Below are positions 1 through 5,944 of a stretch of 7,424 nt of DNA, one piece after another. The DNA is from Saprospiraceae bacterium (GTDB taxonomy: Bacteria; Bacteroidota; Bacteroidia; Chitinophagales; Saprospiraceae), in assembly GCA_020437045.1 (NCBI GenBank), contig JAGQWV010000114.1:1-7424 (forward strand), written 5' to 3'. The position numbers and the translations under genes are program-made. Each line of letters starts with the position of its first letter. The first letter of the stretch is position 1. The notes beneath the pieces were generated by a model that was not told where the DNA came from, did no database searches, and was given only the letters and a program-made list of their open reading frames with translations.

Positions 1-448
1 TATATGGATGGATAAAGGTAGCTCCTGTTGCTTCCAGAACCTCATTCATCTTGGCTTCGCGATCTTGAATCAGATTTCCTGAAGTATATACATGAGCACC
101 ATATTCCTCCACTGCATTTCTTTTAATAGCCGGGGCATTTTCCGGCATCACGATATGTGCGTCGATGCCATGGAGTTTGGCGGTAAGCGCCACTGCCTGG
201 GCATGATTTCCAGAGGAGTGGGTGGCTACTCCTCTATATTTTAAGGAATCGTCCAGTGCAGCCACAGCACTGGCAGCTCCCCTCATTTTGAAGGCGCCAA
301 CTTTCTGAAAATTTTCACACTTGAAGTAAATGGAAGCTTCCGAAATGGTATTTATATGCTGATTTGCCAGTACCGGTGTCCGGTGGATATAAGGCTTGAT
401 GATCCGGTGAATTTGGGAAATTTCCTCTTGTGTTGGTATCTGTTCCAT
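1..448 (-). CDS. Serine racemase / serine-threonine dehydratase, PLP-dependent, N-terminal part
   Basis: This is the first 149 codons of a fold-type II PLP enzyme; the C-terminal part lies outside the window. The protein begins MEQIPTQEEISQIHRII. It carries the segment FQKVGAFKMRGA, whose Lys54 should form the Schiff base with PLP. It also carries HSSGNHAQAVA (residues 77-87), the loop that holds the PLP ring and substrate carboxylate. Family members deaminate L-serine or L-threonine to 2-oxoacids and ammonia, or racemise serine, in the cytosol. Ser79 is at the position of the catalytic serine of eukaryotic serine racemases (SSGNH), where most threonine dehydratases have alanine (SAGNH). I therefore favour a serine racemase or hydroxyaspartate dehydratase type over biosynthetic IlvA. 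This is inference from one motif. The ATG at 448 has a candidate promoter a short distance upstream and no clear Shine-Dalgarno sequence. Confidence 0.9.
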   Translation of the reverse strand, partial: MEQIPTQEEISQIHRIIKPYIHRTPVLANQHINTISEASIYFKCENFQKVGAFKMRGAASAVAALDDSLKYRGVATHSSGNHAQAVALTAKLHGIDAHIVMPENAPAIKRNAVEEYGAHVYTSGNLIQDREAKMNEVLEATGATFIHPY

Positions 449-481
449 CCTGGGTTTACAAATTGTCCCACCAATCTAAGG

Positions 482-510
482 CAAATTTAAGGACTGCACA
501 GCACCAGCAA
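482..510 (-). promoter_or_regulatory. Candidate Bacteroidota promoter of the PLP enzyme gene
   Basis: On the minus strand TAAATTTG (482-489) matches the Bacteroidota -7 pattern TAnnTTTG. A TTG (508-510) lies 18 bases further upstream, as expected for the -33 element. The implied 5' UTR is about 25 bases before the ATG at 448. The site sits in the 106-base gap after the CAP-protein gene, so the PLP gene may be transcribed separately. This is a pattern match only. Confidence 0.45.
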
Positions 511-554
511 TTTGATAGGGTTGCTATGTTTTGTGAATTCGGAGATTGGGCAAT

Positions 555-1640
555 TTAGTCGATCTTGTTTTCCGGCTTATTTCCCACAAAATGTGGTAAG
601 TCATTTTGCCAGATAGGAGTGGATCCGGATTGCAAGGCATTGGTACCTGAACAATTGGCAATTTCAATAGTAAGCTCGGAGCCCTCTTCTACTTCAAAAA
701 TGGGATTTAAGGTCACACTATTGGAAGCAACCAGCTCTACCGTATTAGTGGAAGGAACCATACCTGATGAGCTGAGAGCCAGCGATGCCTGGTAAGTACC
801 ACTGACGATCGTTCCGCTCAATTCGATGTTCTCCGGACAATCGCCGTTGTTACCTCCGCCATTAAAATCGATTATGGAATAGCTGCATCCTGACGATTCC
901 GGAAGCGGGTCAAAGAAATCCATCACGAAAAAATCTCCATTGGAGCCGACAGCTCTTCCAAAGCCGACAAAGCCATAAGCTGCGGTACCATCATAGTCAT
1001 TCTTGGCGAGTGACATCATTAGGCACAGTTGCCGGTGGCCCCATCCATGGAGAGCATCATCATAAATATAGTTATAGATAGCCACAGCAATTCCGCCTAC
1101 AAATCCTCCGGAAAAGCTGTTCCACGCAATGTTTTCTCCCGTACCATCGGTGCATCCTGTAAATCCATTTTGAATTCTCTCAGTAGATGAAAGACCATCT
1201 GAACCAGAATGTCCGAAAAAACTATTATCCCGCATATCATCAGCATGCCCTTGGGAGATAGCACATAAGGTGACTTCGACACCCTCGAAAGGTGTCACCA
1301 CATAAGTAGTCGATCCGGATTGGACCCCGTTGCGGGCGGCGCGTTCCGCACTCAGCAATATAATGGCTTGTTCTTTGAAATCCCGATTTAGAAAATCACT
1401 CGGTAGCTGTAAGTCACCCAGTACTCCGTTGGAGATATTTAAAGCTCCTTCTTCATATCTGCGTCCGGCATTAAACTGAGCTTCTATAAACGCCACAGAA
1501 TTGGCGAAATACCAGTCATCCCATTTTAACCCACCGCTAGTGGGCAGGTCTGGAAAAGTTTGAGAATTACAGGGTATGGCCGTAATACACAATACGTTCA
1601 CAAGGGTATAATATACCCATTTAAAGTAATGATGTTTCAT
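555..1640 (-). CDS. Secreted CAP-domain (SCP/PR1-like) protein with C-terminal beta-rich domain
   Basis: The 361-residue protein starts with a Sec signal peptide (charged N-terminus, hydrophobic stretch about 8-23, likely cleavage near NSQ-TF at 27/28). Cys24 is preceded by proline, so a lipobox is unlikely. Residues about 86-245 form a CAP domain: an ERAARNG segment near 99-105, QGHADDMRDNSFFGHSG (130-146), a GENIA motif (168-172) and HGWGHRQLCL (198-207). His144, Glu169 and His202 match three of the four classical CAP cavity residues. The position of the second Glu appears to be Asp (IYDD, 191-195). After a Gly/Asn linker (260-266), residues 268-330 (CPENIELSGTIVSGTYQASL through to IANC) resemble the beta-stranded C-terminal domain that I recall being labelled '3-coathanger stack' in Bacteroidota secreted proteins. 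I see no type IX sorting domain. Bacterial CAP proteins are mostly of unknown biochemical function. The ATG at 1640 is supported by the signal peptide. Confidence 0.85.
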   Translation of the reverse strand: MKHHYFKWVYYTLVNVLCITAIPCNSQTFPDLPTSGGLKWDDWYFANSVAFIEAQFNAGRRYEEGALNISNGVLGDLQLPSDFLNRDFKEQAIILLSAERAARNGVQSGSTTYVVTPFEGVEVTLCAISQGHADDMRDNSFFGHSGSDGLSSTERIQNGFTGCTDGTGENIAWNSFSGGFVGGIAVAIYNYIYDDALHGWGHRQLCLMMSLAKNDYDGTAAYGFVGFGRAVGSNGDFFVMDFFDPLPESSGCSYSIIDFNGGGNNGDCPENIELSGTIVSGTYQASLALSSSGMVPSTNTVELVASNSVTLNPIFEVEEGSELTIEIANCSGTNALQSGSTPIWQNDLPHFVGNKPENKID

Positions 1641-1718
1641 TGCTCAATTTCTCTATGGTGGTGGGGTTCACTTCATAGGGAAACGACAATCAAATCAAAG
1701 CAAACAATTTTTATAAAT

Positions 1719-2177
1719 GATTCGAAAAGCCGTAACGTAACGTGGCGCAAAATATTAAAAAAAATAATAATACACGCCTACTCTATCGTTACCAATTGCA
1801 AATTCCAGGCCGGAATATTGAATATCAATTAATTAGGGGTGAATTTTTTTTTGACTCTTTTTCACTATAGATTCGAAAATTCAGATTCTCATGGAGAAGA
1901 TAGGCTTAAATCGCTGTAGTTCAGTTGTATTTATATTATGGTTTTTTATACTGGATATGTCGCGGATTGTTAAGTAGTTCTGCAGCTCCAACTATTTTTC
2001 ATTAACTATCGAGTTGGGATAAGTGGCCCTTCCGGTAGAAAGAGATCAAAAGTTGAGAAATGAAATTGAATGGAAGCGTGTGTGAGAATCTCCGTTTTTT
2101 CGAGTTTTCATTTTATCGATAGAGGATACTGAATCGATCTGCTCTTTCTTGCTCCCAGGTCCTTCATTTTTCGAATC
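1719..2177. repeat. Three dispersed copies of GATTCGAAAA
   Basis: The 10-mer GATTCGAAAA occurs at 1719-1728 and 1870-1879 on the plus strand and as its complement TTTTCGAATC at 2168-2177. The third copy lies in the loop of the larger inverted repeat. Two copies could arise by chance in AT-rich DNA of this length; three are less expected. No function can be assigned. Confidence 0.4.
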
Positions 2178-2195
2178 AAACCCTGGAGCAAGAAA
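2145..2195. repeat. Bulged inverted repeat, 14-base-pair arms
   Basis: TTTCTTGCTCC (2145-2155) pairs with GGAGCAAGAAA (2185-2195). After a one-base bulge, AGG (2157-2159) pairs with CCT (2182-2184), leaving a 22-base loop. Neither strand has a T-run directly after the stem, so it is not a standard intrinsic terminator. It lies about 230 bases before the start of the dehydrogenase-like gene, and about 500 bases from the CAP gene start. It could be a protein-binding dyad, a structured leader or small RNA, or a remnant of a mobile sequence. Confidence 0.55.
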
Positions 2196-2426
2196 AAACA
2201 GTACTAATGAACTTAAGATTTATAAATTTTAAGGGTATGCTGAGGTTGGTCAATTCCATGCCCCACGAGATCAAATTATAAAAAAAAGTCATTTTATGCA
2301 AATCGCATCTCTATCCATTGCATACCAGAAGGTGGTCGGTCGAAGAATTTAGCAACGTGAGGCGGATCAATTTTTTGGTAAATCTTTGAAAGTCATTTCG
2401 AGGGCAATCTGTATATTAAATGCTGG

Positions 2427-3782
2427 ATGGACTATATCAGAAGACATTTTCAGATTTTCATTGTCCTGTGTATCACCCTATGGATGCTCGCACGATGTCA
2501 CCCGACAAAACAGGATCCATCGTTTCCTCAAGTTTTTGATCCTACACTTCAGCTCAGTTTATTTGCTTCTGACTCCCAGGTAGTAACCCCTATAGGACTG
2601 GCCTTTAATGAAAAAGACAATTTATATATCCTCGAATCAAATACGCAGTCTCCTCCCAGTGATTATAGCGGTGCTTCATCCGACCGCATCAAGAAAGTGG
2701 TAGATACCAATGCCGATGGCGTACCGGATCAGTGGTCGATTTATGCAGAGGGTATTACCAATGGTGTAAACCTGGCGGTGGGAGAGCAGACAACAATATA
2801 CTTGACCACTAAAAAACATCTGCTAGCTTTCCATGATAATGATATGGATGGGCGAGCAGATCGGATAGACACCCTGGTAATTCTTGATCCTCCAGCAAAC
2901 GTTTATGATCATGCCGGATTACTGGGCCTGACCATCGGTCCCGACGGATTCATATATTTTTCTAGAGGTAATTTAGGGGGGAAATTTTGGGAATTGCGAT
3001 CCAAGTCGGGTCAAGTGATAGAAGGATATGGTCGCGGAGGAATGATCTTTAGAGTCCGGCCGGATGGCACGGCTCTGGAAAAAGTGGCCGATGGTTTCTG
3101 GAATCCATTTGATCTTAAATTTACCCGGGATGGAAGGTTGTTGGCTACTGATAACGATCCGGACAGTCGAGGACCCAACCGACTATTGGAGATCGTGATG
3201 GGGGGTGACTACGGATTTAAAGATCTCTATGGAGGTAGTGGATTATTTCCCTACGTCTCCTGGAATGGAGAATTGGCTGGAACCTTACCGATGGTTGCGG
3301 CGCTCGGTGAAGCTCCTTGTGCCTTAATTGATACCCGGTTTACCAATTTTGGTAATGAATACGATCACGACATTCTGGTTAATATTTGGGAAGAAAGGAA
3401 TATCGTGGCCATTCCCCTTCATCAGGATACGAACAAAGCACAGCAGTCACGGATATTATTGCAGGGCGATTCCGCTTTTCACCCGGTTGGGTTGGCTAGT
3501 GACAGCAAAGGAAATTTGTATATTTCTGATTGGGTTTATGCAGTTTTAACCAATGGTCGATTTTTAGGCAATGCTTTTCCGGCTGTTCGTTTTGACTTGG
3601 GTGAAATTGACATGGCTTGGATTTTTGCTAAGTTAATTGAGTCAAATTATCAAGGTCCCATTTCCAGCCAGGGATGGGGGATAGGAGGTGATCCATTTAT
3701 AGTTTCAAAATCTTTCGTGGATACGGTCAAATCGCTTCGGGATCGATTTCGATCGAATATGGATTTATGGCCGCTCAGCTGA
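2427..3782 (+). CDS. Putative lipoprotein, PVC-type dehydrogenase beta-propeller domain (shortened)
   Basis: The 451-residue protein starts with a basic N-terminus, a hydrophobic stretch (9-22) and Cys24 in LARC. This suggests a lipoprotein, although Arg at -1 is not ideal. The body resembles the N-terminal beta-propeller of PVC-type membrane-bound dehydrogenases, related to soluble PQQ glucose/sorbosone dehydrogenases. Two Asp-rich calcium-type loops are visible (DTNADGVPD 93-101, DNDMDGRAD 137-145). Other features are DHAGLLGLTIGPDGFIYFS (161-179), GFWNPFDL (223-230) with TDND (241-244), and a late propeller strand GNLYISDWV (361-369). His162 aligns by motif with the catalytic His of PQQ glucose dehydrogenase, and Asn226 with the Asn of the RN pair, but the Arg is Trp225 here. 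Full-length relatives continue into HEAT repeats and a haem-binding cytochrome c. This protein stops shortly after a DPF motif (422-424) and has no CxxCH. Substrate and catalytic activity are unknown. The formyltransferase gene follows 41 bases downstream. Confidence 0.75.
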   Translation: MDYIRRHFQIFIVLCITLWMLARCHPTKQDPSFPQVFDPTLQLSLFASDSQVVTPIGLAFNEKDNLYILESNTQSPPSDYSGASSDRIKKVVDTNADGVPDQWSIYAEGITNGVNLAVGEQTTIYLTTKKHLLAFHDNDMDGRADRIDTLVILDPPANVYDHAGLLGLTIGPDGFIYFSRGNLGGKFWELRSKSGQVIEGYGRGGMIFRVRPDGTALEKVADGFWNPFDLKFTRDGRLLATDNDPDSRGPNRLLEIVMGGDYGFKDLYGGSGLFPYVSWNGELAGTLPMVAALGEAPCALIDTRFTNFGNEYDHDILVNIWEERNIVAIPLHQDTNKAQQSRILLQGDSAFHPVGLASDSKGNLYISDWVYAVLTNGRFLGNAFPAVRFDLGEIDMAWIFAKLIESNYQGPISSQGWGIGGDPFIVSKSFVDTVKSLRDRFRSNMDLWPLS

Positions 3783-3823
3783 AACAGCCCATTTTATATT
3801 ATTTGTATTAAATTTTTAACAAG

Positions 3824-4639
3824 GTGAATATCATTTTATTTTTAAATCGGGATCTTCATAGCAATTTTGCTTACCAACTTTTGAAACCCTCACTTAAAGG
3901 TCATCAAGTTCACATTTATTTATCCGAATCGGTGGGTAAAAAGAAGGAAAAAGCAGGTGCACTTAGTCTATTAGAACACTATGAAAAAAAACAATTCTAT
4001 AAACTTCCTTTGTTACTAAAAGAACAAAAACTTCATTCTGATTTTGAATTTTTTGACGATCAGTTTGCTTATGCCCCTTTGCAGGTATGCAAGAATGTGA
4101 ATAGTGATGAATTTATAACAGCAGTACGTAAGCTAAAACCAGATCTCTTTATTTCAATCCGGTTTGGAAAAATTTTCCATGATGAAATTATTAAAGTGCC
4201 AGGCCATGGGATCTTAAATTTGCATTCTGGTATTTTACCAGACTACCGGGGTATTCTTGGGACATTGCATGCTTTAAGAGAAGGCCGGAAGGAGATCGGC
4301 TGTACTTTGCACTATATCAACAACAGTTCTATAGACACGGGAGAAATTATCAATATAATTAAAATGCCTGTGGTAATCGGACGCTCGCTATTTTGGCACG
4401 TCAACCAACTTTATCCTGCCGGCTGTGCAGCTATTATCCGGATCATTAATCAATTGAATCAAGGAATGGAAATTCCGACCGTAATCCAGGATCTTAAAGT
4501 GGGTAATTATTATTCCTTACCCGACGAATCTCATTTTGCAGAACTCATGGACATGGGACATGACGTTATCAATGAGAAGGATTATTCATCATTTATCACG
4601 CAACATATTTCTTCATTAATTAGGGGATATTACCCATGA
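3824..4639 (+). CDS. Formyltransferase-family protein, stand-alone
   Basis: The 271-residue protein has the formyltransferase fold seen in methionyl-tRNA, GAR and sugar-nucleotide formyltransferases, which move a formyl group from 10-formyltetrahydrofolate to an amine. The catalytic motif LNLHSGILPDYRG (131-143) supplies Asn132 and His134. Asp171 in SSIDTGEI (168-175) completes the Asn-His-Asp triad. An open Rossmann-like N-terminus starts NIILFLNRD. At 271 residues it is shorter than a typical Fmt and lacks a clear tRNA-binding C-terminal domain; the tail has GNYYSLPDESHFAEL (227-241). An amino-sugar or other small-molecule acceptor is therefore likelier than Met-tRNA, but no sugar-biosynthesis genes are nearby. 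The start is GTG; an in-frame TAA at 3809-3811 rules out extension. The N-terminal third is notably AT-rich. The gene may share a transcript with the upstream lipoprotein gene. Confidence 0.82.
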   Translation: MNIILFLNRDLHSNFAYQLLKPSLKGHQVHIYLSESVGKKKEKAGALSLLEHYEKKQFYKLPLLLKEQKLHSDFEFFDDQFAYAPLQVCKNVNSDEFITAVRKLKPDLFISIRFGKIFHDEIIKVPGHGILNLHSGILPDYRGILGTLHALREGRKEIGCTLHYINNSSIDTGEIINIIKMPVVIGRSLFWHVNQLYPAGCAAIIRIINQLNQGMEIPTVIQDLKVGNYYSLPDESHFAELMDMGHDVINEKDYSSFITQHISSLIRGYYP

Positions 4640-4643
4640 GAAG

Positions 4644-5033
4644 TTATCTGAAAGATTGTTGATGCGTAGTTTCAATGAGGGTGCCTTTTGTTTCTGCTAG
4701 TGACCTACCCCATTTAGCAATGGCATTTAATACAGGAATGAGTGTCATGCCAAAATCAGTCAGGGAATATTCGACCCTAAGGGGAACTTCAGCAAAACTC
4801 TCCCTTTTTACCAGTCCATCTTTCTCCAGGCTTTTTAACTGAATGCTCAGCATTTTTTCGGTGATGTCTGGAATCTGTTTTTTCAACTCTCCGAAACGAT
4901 AGGTTTTGTTCTTTAGATACCACAAGACTACAGTCTTCCACTTGCCGCCAATAAATCGCATGGTGACATCCATTGCGCAATGAAATTCAGCACCATCCAT
5001 CAGATAGTAATATTCCTTGCCTTTGATGATCAT
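4644..5033 (-). CDS. HxlR-family winged-helix transcriptional regulator
   Basis: The 129-residue protein is a full-length HxlR/MarR-like dimeric DNA-binding protein. Its family signature FHCAMDVTMRFIGGKWK (17-33) has Cys19 and GGKWK. The helix-turn-helix runs through FGELKKQIPDITEKMLSIQLKSLEKDGLVKR (about 47-77), and the wing contains VPLRVEYSLTDFG. Cys19 is its only cysteine and sits where redox- or electrophile-sensing relatives such as YodB, HypR and QsrR have their reactive cysteine. Sensing by thiol modification is thus possible but unproven. It is divergent from the reductase gene and very likely controls it and itself through the palindrome between them. Met12 (ATG at 5000) is an alternative start closer to the usual family N-terminus. 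The gene converges on the formyltransferase gene with a 4-base gap and no visible terminator. Confidence 0.92.
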   Translation of the reverse strand: MIIKGKEYYYLMDGAEFHCAMDVTMRFIGGKWKTVVLWYLKNKTYRFGELKKQIPDITEKMLSIQLKSLEKDGLVKRESFAEVPLRVEYSLTDFGMTLIPVLNAIAKWGRSLAETKGTLIETTHQQSFR

Positions 5034-5059
5034 ATTAACTTGTTTATTAAAAACTTGAT

Positions 5060-5077
5060 ACTGTCAAAATTGACAGT
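5060..5077. promoter_or_regulatory. Palindromic operator, probably for the HxlR regulator
   Basis: ACTGTCAA-AA-TTGACAGT is an inverted repeat with perfect 8-base arms and a 2-base spacer. It lies in the 111-base divergent gap, immediately upstream of the candidate -33 element of the reductase promoter and just downstream of the candidate -7 element of the regulator gene. HxlR dimers are known to bind inverted repeats in such divergent gaps. The assignment to this regulator is inference from position. Confidence 0.7.
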
Positions 5078-5079
5078 TA

Positions 5080-5110
5080 TTGCAAATGTATAAAACTATA
5101 TATAGGTTTG
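5080..5110 (+). promoter_or_regulatory. Candidate Bacteroidota promoter of the reductase gene
   Basis: TTG (5080-5082), a 20-base spacer and TAGGTTTG (5103-5110) match the TTG/TAnnTTTG pattern. Transcription would begin near 5117, leaving a leader of about 28 bases before the ATG at 5145. AT-rich dyads overlap it: CTATATATAG (5096-5105) and ACTATA-N5-TATAGT (5113-5129). Confidence 0.55.
5083..5090 (-). promoter_or_regulatory. Candidate -7 element of the regulator gene
   Basis: On the minus strand TACATTTG matches TAnnTTTG. Transcription would start within or beside the palindrome at 5060-5077, which would suit autorepression. I find no good TTG at the expected -33 distance, so this is weak. 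Confidence 0.35.
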
Positions 5111-5144
5111 TAACTATATAAAGTATAGTATAAAATCAATAACT

Positions 5145-5828
5145 ATGATTATTTCAATATTAGGTACAGGAATGGTGGCAAGATCACTAGCTGGTAGAAT
5201 AGCAGCATTGGGTCACCAGGTTTTCATGGGAACTCGAGACAAGGCTACTACCTTGGATCGGCCCCTTGGTAGTCAAGGGGGCCCTAGCTTTGCATCATGG
5301 CTTCAAGAGATAGCTACCTTACAACTGGTAAACCTCGAAGAACTGCCTCAGGAGACGGAACTATTTATCAATGCAACAAATGGAAGTGCTACGTTAAGTG
5401 CCTTAACAAAAATATCAGATCGCTTAAAAGGTAAAGTTTTATTGGATATTGCTAATCCTTTGGATTTTTCAAACGGCATGCCCCCAACGTTGTCCATTTG
5501 CAATGACGACTCCTTGGGGGAGACTATACAGAGGGATTTTCCGGATTGTAAAGTCGTCAAATCTCTAAATACCATGAATGCCCATCTTATGGTAAATCCA
5601 ATATTGCTGGAGGGAGATCACAGTGTTTTCATGAGCGGCAATGATAAAGAGGCCAAAGAAAAAGTAAAATCTCTATTGGTTCAATTTGGATGGCAAACTA
5701 AAAATATCATAGATCTTGGAGATATTAAAACTGCTCGGGGTTCTGAAATGCTCTTGCCTATTTGGTTGAGATTATGGGGGGTATTAAATACTGCTGAATT
5801 TAATTTTAATATTGTTCGGAAAGACTGA
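5145..5828 (+). CDS. NADP-binding reductase, F420-NADP oxidoreductase-like family
   Basis: The 227-residue protein is a single Rossmann domain with a short C-terminal helix region. The N-terminus IISILGTGMVA gives the GxGxxA dinucleotide motif (Gly7, Gly9, Ala12). Arg31 in MGTRD, after the second strand, is where NADP-preferring enzymes bind the 2'-phosphate. Further family landmarks are ELFINATNG, KVLLDIANPLDF, CKVVKSLNTMNAHLMVNP, HSVFMSGNDKEAKEKVKSLL and the final ARGSEMLLPIWLRLWGVLNTAEFNFNIV. The family is often named NADPH-dependent F420 reductase, but Bacteroidota are not known to make F420. The true hydride acceptor is therefore unknown. It is divergently paired with an HxlR regulator, an arrangement common for stress-induced oxidoreductases. 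No terminator is obvious directly after its stop. Confidence 0.88.
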   Translation: MIISILGTGMVARSLAGRIAALGHQVFMGTRDKATTLDRPLGSQGGPSFASWLQEIATLQLVNLEELPQETELFINATNGSATLSALTKISDRLKGKVLLDIANPLDFSNGMPPTLSICNDDSLGETIQRDFPDCKVVKSLNTMNAHLMVNPILLEGDHSVFMSGNDKEAKEKVKSLLVQFGWQTKNIIDLGDIKTARGSEMLLPIWLRLWGVLNTAEFNFNIVRKD

Positions 5829-5906
5829 TTCTTATAGAGAATATAGTTTACATGAAGATATTAGATGATTAGTTCCTTTTTATTGACACGCATTAATATT
5901 GGAAAA

Positions 5907-5935
5907 AAGATCCCGATACTATTGATCGGGATCTT
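5907..5935 (-). terminator. Intrinsic terminator of the SMP-30-like lipoprotein gene
   Basis: AAGATCCCGAT (5907-5917) and ATCGGGATCTT (5925-5935) form a perfect 11-base-pair stem with a 7-base loop ACTATTG. Read on the minus strand the stem runs straight into a T-run (complement of the A-run 5903-5908), a classical Rho-independent terminator 9 bases past the stop codon at 5945. On the plus strand only a weak T/A tail follows, so it may partly serve the reductase gene too. Confidence 0.88.
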
Positions 5936-5944
5936 AATAATATT

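Larger units (their letters stand above)
1641..2426. other. Long intergenic region, no convincing gene
   Basis: These 786 bases separate two divergently transcribed exported-protein genes. All frames are broken by stop codons, and the short open stretches show no recognisable protein. I see no tRNA or other known RNA. The region holds a bulged inverted repeat (2145-2195), three copies of GATTCGAAAA, a short tandem CGTAACGTAACGT (1731-1743) and a 7-base inverted repeat (2295-2324). It must also contain the promoters of both flanking genes, but I could not find a full TTG-N19-TAnnTTTG match next to either start. Confidence 0.6.

Noticed and set aside
565..795. Open frame on the plus strand opposite the CAP-protein gene
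   Set aside because: It is antisense to a well-supported secreted protein and its translation shows no recognisable motif.
1278..1296. Inverted repeat GACACC-N7-GGTGTC
   Set aside because: It lies inside the CAP-domain coding sequence and 6-base arms are expected by chance.
1731..1743. Tandem CGTAACGTAACGT
   Set aside because: Only about two and a half units of five bases; too short to treat as a repeat array or iteron set.
2167..2181. TTCGAATC resembling a tRNA T-loop
   Set aside because: No matching acceptor, D or anticodon arms surround it.
2386..2583. Open frame overlapping the start of the dehydrogenase-like gene
   Set aside because: It overlaps the signal peptide and propeller start in another frame and resembles no protein family.
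5262..5280. Hairpin CCCCTTG-GTAGT-CAAGGGG
   Set aside because: It is inside the reductase coding region, encoding DRPLGSQGG, with no T-run; it is probably incidental.
5348..5575. Minus-strand open frame within the reductase gene
   Set aside because: The plus strand encodes clear Rossmann-fold motifs here; this is a shadow frame.
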